From assembly GCA_001970855.1 (NCBI GenBank), contig LSSN01004992.1:1-21910 (forward strand): a DNA stretch of 21,910 nucleotides. Reading direction: 5' to 3'. The position numbers and the translations under genes are program-made. The DNA comes from Smittium culicis. Lineage: Eukaryota; Kickxellomycota; Harpellomycetes; Harpellales; Legeriomycetaceae. Shown piece after piece: positions 18,796-21,910 of this stretch. How positions within the stretch are numbered: the stretch's first letter is position 1; the number at the start of each line of letters is the position of its first letter. The notes under the pieces are model-generated. The model saw nothing but the letters and a program-made list of their open reading frames with translations, searched no databases and was not told the DNA's origin.

Positions 18796-19613
18796 GATAA
18801 AGATTTTTATTCAAAGTCAGTACATTAACTTGTAAAAAATAGTTGTACAAACAAACAAAATATAGTAAATTTACTTTTTTAATTCGCTTGTAAGATTCAA
18901 TCATATAGCGATTGTCTTTGTAAAAATAATTAAGCCCAAGCATTCTAACAATAATAATAGTAACAATTGTTTAGAACGTCTTTTATCGATAAACTATATT
19001 ATAAACTCGAATACCATCAACTCTTTAATTGTTATCTATAATCAAGTTTTTTCAGACTGCCCAATCCAAACCTACATTACCATTCTAATTCTTTTTTAAC
19101 TAATCAGTGCAGGTAATTTATAACAACCAGAGAATGAGCCATTGCTATTATTTAAACCTCAGAATTGCTGTACTAATACTTTTGGGTGACTCAAATTCAA
19201 CTATTTACATACTAACAGAAATTTAACCGCTTTTCGCAGTTGCAAATTTAAAGCCGCGACTGGTTATGCCATACATATATAGTATTATTCATAATTGTAT
19301 AAGAATAATACTAAAATAACATGGTCATTTAAGCGACTCTGCGTCTAGCGCATTTATCGATATTACAATAAACGATGTATGTTTTATATTGTTATACTAG
19401 CATTTGATTGTTAAGCACCAAGACAAAATTATTTATTATACCTTTCTATTTTTCTTACAATTAACTCATTTTCCTCATATAAAATTTAGTTTAAGCCAAA
19501 AACTATTTTTCTGCATCGTTATTTAAATATAATTTTCTATTATTCTTCCTAAAAAAAAAAAAAAAGCGCCACGAAAGTTTTTGCACAACCAAAAAAAAAA
19601 AAAAGTATATTGA

Positions 19614-19835
19614 ATGGCAGGTATGTACAATCAGCTATTAAGTACAAATAATCAAAACTTTTTCATTAATAGAAAGCAACAAGAATTTACACTTTATAAT
19701 AATAATAAAATAGGGTTAATAAAATACAACACCTTTATAGACCAAAAAAAAAAAACAAGAAAGGATAGTTTTAACGACTTGGAAGCAAAGAAAAAAAAAG
19801 TATATAATGTGACCTGTTTTTCTGCAAGCCCTTAG
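19614..19835 (+). CDS. Possible small Asn/Lys-rich ORF (73 aa)
   Basis: This ATG frame is preceded by an A/C-rich leader-like stretch (CACAACC followed by A14), resembling leaders before other genes here. The product (MAGMYNQLLSTNNQNFF...) is rich in Asn, Lys and Gln with no domain, signal peptide or membrane segment. Its codons match the AT bias of the region rather than of the real genes. The start codon is followed at once by GTATGT, a textbook yeast donor site, so it could instead be a tiny first exon, but no downstream exon is visible. More likely chance than gene. Confidence 0.15.
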   Translation: MAGMYNQLLSTNNQNFFINRKQQEFTLYNNNKIGLIKYNTFIDQKKKTRKDSFNDLEAKKKKVYNVTCFSASP

Positions 19836-20128
19836 ACTTTTAATTCAAAAAATATATATATATAAAATCATTAGACAAAAGTCAATAAAATTTTCCTAAT
19901 ACCTTTCTTTTTTTTAATTGCTATTAAAAAAAATATAATCGTCATTAGCCTCACTAAACATTCCTTTACATTCGAATATCCATATTTTAAATTTCCTCAC
20001 CCCTTTTTTTATATATTTTTTCCATCCAACCTTTGATTTAAATTTACTACAGAGTAATAAAAAAAAGTGTTTGCGCCACTATAAAATATATTGAAACTTT
20101 TTTTTTCTTCCATTTTGCAACCACTCGA

Positions 20129-20145
20129 ATATATATATATATATA
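20129..20145. repeat. (AT)n dinucleotide repeat
   Basis: About eight AT units in a row, 740 bases upstream of the surface-protein gene. A shorter (AT)n run lies at 19852-19864. Confidence 0.85.
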
Positions 20146-20565
20146 CAATTTTATAGTATCAAGCCACTCTTATCATCTTTTTCAACTATCTCTCTTTTTT
20201 TAAGGGCATATCATATCCAATAAAATATCATCTTTCATCATATCATTTTAAAAAAATAGCGTAAGCTCAAGCCGTTTTTACTCACAAAGGTACAATTTTT
20301 TTTTTTAGTATTTGGCCAAGTCTATGAGCTTATAACGCTCTTATATATCTACCGAATAGTATATAAAAAAATCCTATATATCTATAAATATATTAAATGA
20401 TTATATCAGCATCTAACTCTTTTTTTTTTTATTTTTGCCATAAATTTTCATAGATCACACGTTTTGTCACAAAACAAAAAAATTTTGTAAAGAAAAGGAT
20501 TTATTCAAACTACAAAATACTAAAAAGTAATATAAATACATAATAAATTCTTAGTCACGAAGCAC

Positions 20566-20573
20566 TATATAAA
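20566..20573 (+). promoter_or_regulatory. Candidate TATA box of the GPI-protein gene
   Basis: TATATAAA, a full consensus match, stands about 310 bases before the ATG; a second candidate, TATAAATA, is at 20531-20538. The sequence between the box and the gene has T- and A-tracts like a yeast core promoter and leader. Which one is used cannot be told from sequence. Confidence 0.4.
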
Positions 20574-20730
20574 GTCATCAAAGAAAGTACTACTGCAGCT
20601 CAACAGAATCGTACTATCACACTTTTTCCAACACTTCAAATAACAATATTAAAAGCGAAGAGATCGTTTAAACGCCAAATAAATTGATTTCTTTTTTTTT
20701 ATTGTCATTTACTGTATAAATCCAAACTTA

Positions 20731-20752
20731 ATTTTTTTTTAAAAAAAAAAAT
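20731..20752. promoter_or_regulatory. Poly(dA:dT) tract (T9A11) in the GPI-protein promoter
   Basis: Nine T followed directly by eleven A, about 135-150 bases upstream of the ATG. Such rigid tracts disfavour nucleosomes in yeast promoters. It is also a near-perfect inverted repeat. Confidence 0.45.
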
Positions 20753-20884
20753 TAGCAAATCGATAGAGTTCCTTTTAATTTTTCCTCCACAATCCGATAT
20801 ACCACCTGATTTTTTTTCGAAAAGGAAAAAAAAATTGCAAATTTGTACTCAAAAAAACTCACAAAAATACAACAGATAAAAAAA

Positions 20885-21730
20885 ATGGTCAATTCAAGTA
20901 AGGTAAAAACAGCACTTTTAGTAGCAGTATCATCATCAGCAGTATTCAGCGTGACTGGCCAAATCACTGGCATTGATCAGCTAATAAACTCAGCATCAGC
21001 AAGTTTCGGGCAGTTCCAAGAGGACGCGAGCCAGTTTATTAGCTCGTTGTCAGCGTCGCAGCCACAGGAGTTCAGCCGGTTTGTCGATGCTCTAGGCAGT
21101 AGCGCGCCGGCACCACCATCGTTTTTCAACCCAGAGAACATATCTTCGTTCTTCGCAGCGATTCCATCGGACGTCGCGGCGTTCGGCGCATCTGCCGTGT
21201 CATCCGCTGCGCCATCAACAACATCGATAAGCGACGGCGCCATCATCCAAGACGAAAACGGATCTTCAGTCGCTGTCGTTTTCAACACGCAGACATTTGT
21301 TCAGCCTGTTGTCCAGATAGCCGATGTTTCGAGCACCGGGTCAGACGCTGGTGCGTCGTCGACCGACGTAATCATGACAACGATCAACGAAATTCCGGGA
21401 TCCAACTCGACGTCGACAGTAACGCCCAGCACAACATCGACTTTATTTGTGACAGGTACGGACGTTACCGAAGGTATCTCGACGCTTCCTACACTGATTG
21501 TTTCTGGAACTCAAACTATCAGCACACAGACAGATAGTTCTGACGATTCGGATAGTTCATCAAGCTCATCCTCAAGCAGTAGCTTCAGCACTAGAAACAG
21601 TAGCAACAATACAGCATCAATCGATTTCTCATTGACAGATTCGTTCAGTGCGGGATCAAGATCAGTTTCTGCGCTTAAATCTACGCTTCTGTTCGTTGTT
21701 GCAGTTCCAATGATCGCTTACATTTTATAA
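20885..21730 (+). CDS. Secreted Ser/Thr-rich protein, probable GPI-anchored cell-wall or surface protein
   Basis: 281 aa from the ATG at 20885, which has an AAAAAA-ATGG context. The frame is open slightly further upstream, but only to a TTG, which yeast would not use. Residues 1 to about 25 form a signal peptide (Lys at 6 and 8, hydrophobic 9-24, likely cut near VTG|Q). Residues 30-110 are rich in Ala, Ser and Phe and look amphipathic. Residues 110-250 are dense in Ser and Thr, with a run of ten Ser at 224-233 after an acidic patch, and N-glycosylation sequons at about 85, 125 and 173. The C terminus has small residues SAGS (255-258), a short spacer, and a hydrophobic tail (267-281) ending AYIL, the pattern of a GPI attachment signal. 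There is no Cys, so it is neither a CFEM nor a PIR-type protein, and no internal repeats like those of large adhesins are seen. Exact function unknown. GC is near 48%, sharply above its surroundings. Confidence 0.85.
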   Translation: MVNSSKVKTALLVAVSSSAVFSVTGQITGIDQLINSASASFGQFQEDASQFISSLSASQPQEFSRFVDALGSSAPAPPSFFNPENISSFFAAIPSDVAAFGASAVSSAAPSTTSISDGAIIQDENGSSVAVVFNTQTFVQPVVQIADVSSTGSDAGASSTDVIMTTINEIPGSNSTSTVTPSTTSTLFVTGTDVTEGISTLPTLIVSGTQTISTQTDSSDDSDSSSSSSSSSSFSTRNSSNNTASIDFSLTDSFSAGSRSVSALKSTLLFVVAVPMIAYIL

Positions 21731-21910
21731 AAAATAAAAAAAAAGCGGCATAATAAATCTCAACATTAAAAGAGCCTATTTTTCTCTTTCTCTTTCTAAA
21801 AATGCATTTTTTTTTAAAAATTGGGGAAAAAACAAAAAAAAAAAAATTCACAAGTATACTTTACACTACAACAGCAACCAAAAATCAAAAATCAAAAACC
21901 TAAAAAAAAA
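21731..21910 (+). other. 3' flank of the GPI-protein gene and possible leader of a next gene
   Basis: The first part (AATAAAAAAAAAG, then CT-rich TTTCTCTTTCTCTTTC) fits a 3' end and a short promoter. The last 60 bases are A/C-rich with no T-tracts (CAACAGCAACC, then CAAAAATCAAAAATC), very like the 5' leaders in front of the other genes. I infer that a plus-strand gene starts just beyond the window. Confidence 0.35.

Larger units (their letters stand above)
18261..20560. other. Long intergenic region, no secure gene
   Basis: About 2.3 kb of AT-rich DNA between the dehydrogenase and the surface-protein gene. It holds many A- and T-tracts, a few microsatellites and one perfect hairpin, listed separately. 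The only ATG frame of note is 73 codons at 19614. The far part is probably the extended promoter of the surface-protein gene, since yeast cell-wall genes often have long upstream regions. I found no tRNA or other RNA gene. Confidence 0.5.

Noticed and set aside
20843..20884. Upstream extension of the GPI-type protein by 14 residues
   Set aside because: The extension would begin at TTG and places Lys-rich residues before the signal peptide. The ATG at 20885 gives a clean signal sequence.

Overview
The window is nuclear DNA of an AT-rich ascomycete yeast, probably in Saccharomycotina; I cannot name the species. The evidence is: widely spaced single genes with their own promoters rather than operons; one gene with a GT...AG spliceosomal intron; A-rich leaders before start codons; a GPI-anchored Ser/Thr-rich wall-type protein; and a P450 reductase that ends in the yeast-like RYQED-W tail. 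CTG codons are very rare. The few I found sit in hydrophobic stretches, which weakly favours ordinary leucine decoding.

Layout: (1) 128-2782, minus strand, an NADPH-cytochrome P450 reductase with an unusually long, hydrophobic N-terminal extension (884 aa). (2) 2783-17181, a gene desert of about 14.4 kb. Its left shoulder (about 3-8 kb) is roughly 20-37% GC by line-by-line sampling and holds decayed repeats, including a divergent pair at about 3.86-4.04 and 6.27-6.46 kb and a small protein-like island at 7.5-7.8 kb. Its core (about 8.1-13 kb) falls to roughly 12-22% GC with no credible gene. Its right shoulder recovers slowly and ends in a cluster of perfect small hairpins (16.18-16.36 kb) and a possible decayed reading frame (16.37-16.64 kb). 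(3) 17182-18127, plus strand, a two-exon short-chain dehydrogenase resembling 15-hydroxyprostaglandin dehydrogenases, ending in a PTS1-like ARL tripeptide. (4) A 2.76 kb intergenic stretch rich in poly(dA:dT) and simple repeats. (5) 20885-21730, plus strand, a secreted, cysteine-free, Ser-rich GPI-type protein. The last 180 bases look like its 3' flank followed by the A/C-rich leader of a further gene.

The three genes do not form a pathway. The reductase would sit on the ER and feed electrons to P450s and sterol enzymes, the dehydrogenase is probably peroxisomal, and the third protein belongs at the cell surface. The most interesting feature is the desert: a deep GC trough with no genes and with degenerate transposon-like shoulders, which is how many regional yeast centromeres look. 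That reading is inference and would need CENP-A mapping. Second in interest are the two oddities of the reductase: a possible second membrane segment, and loss of the usual FMN-stacking tyrosine.
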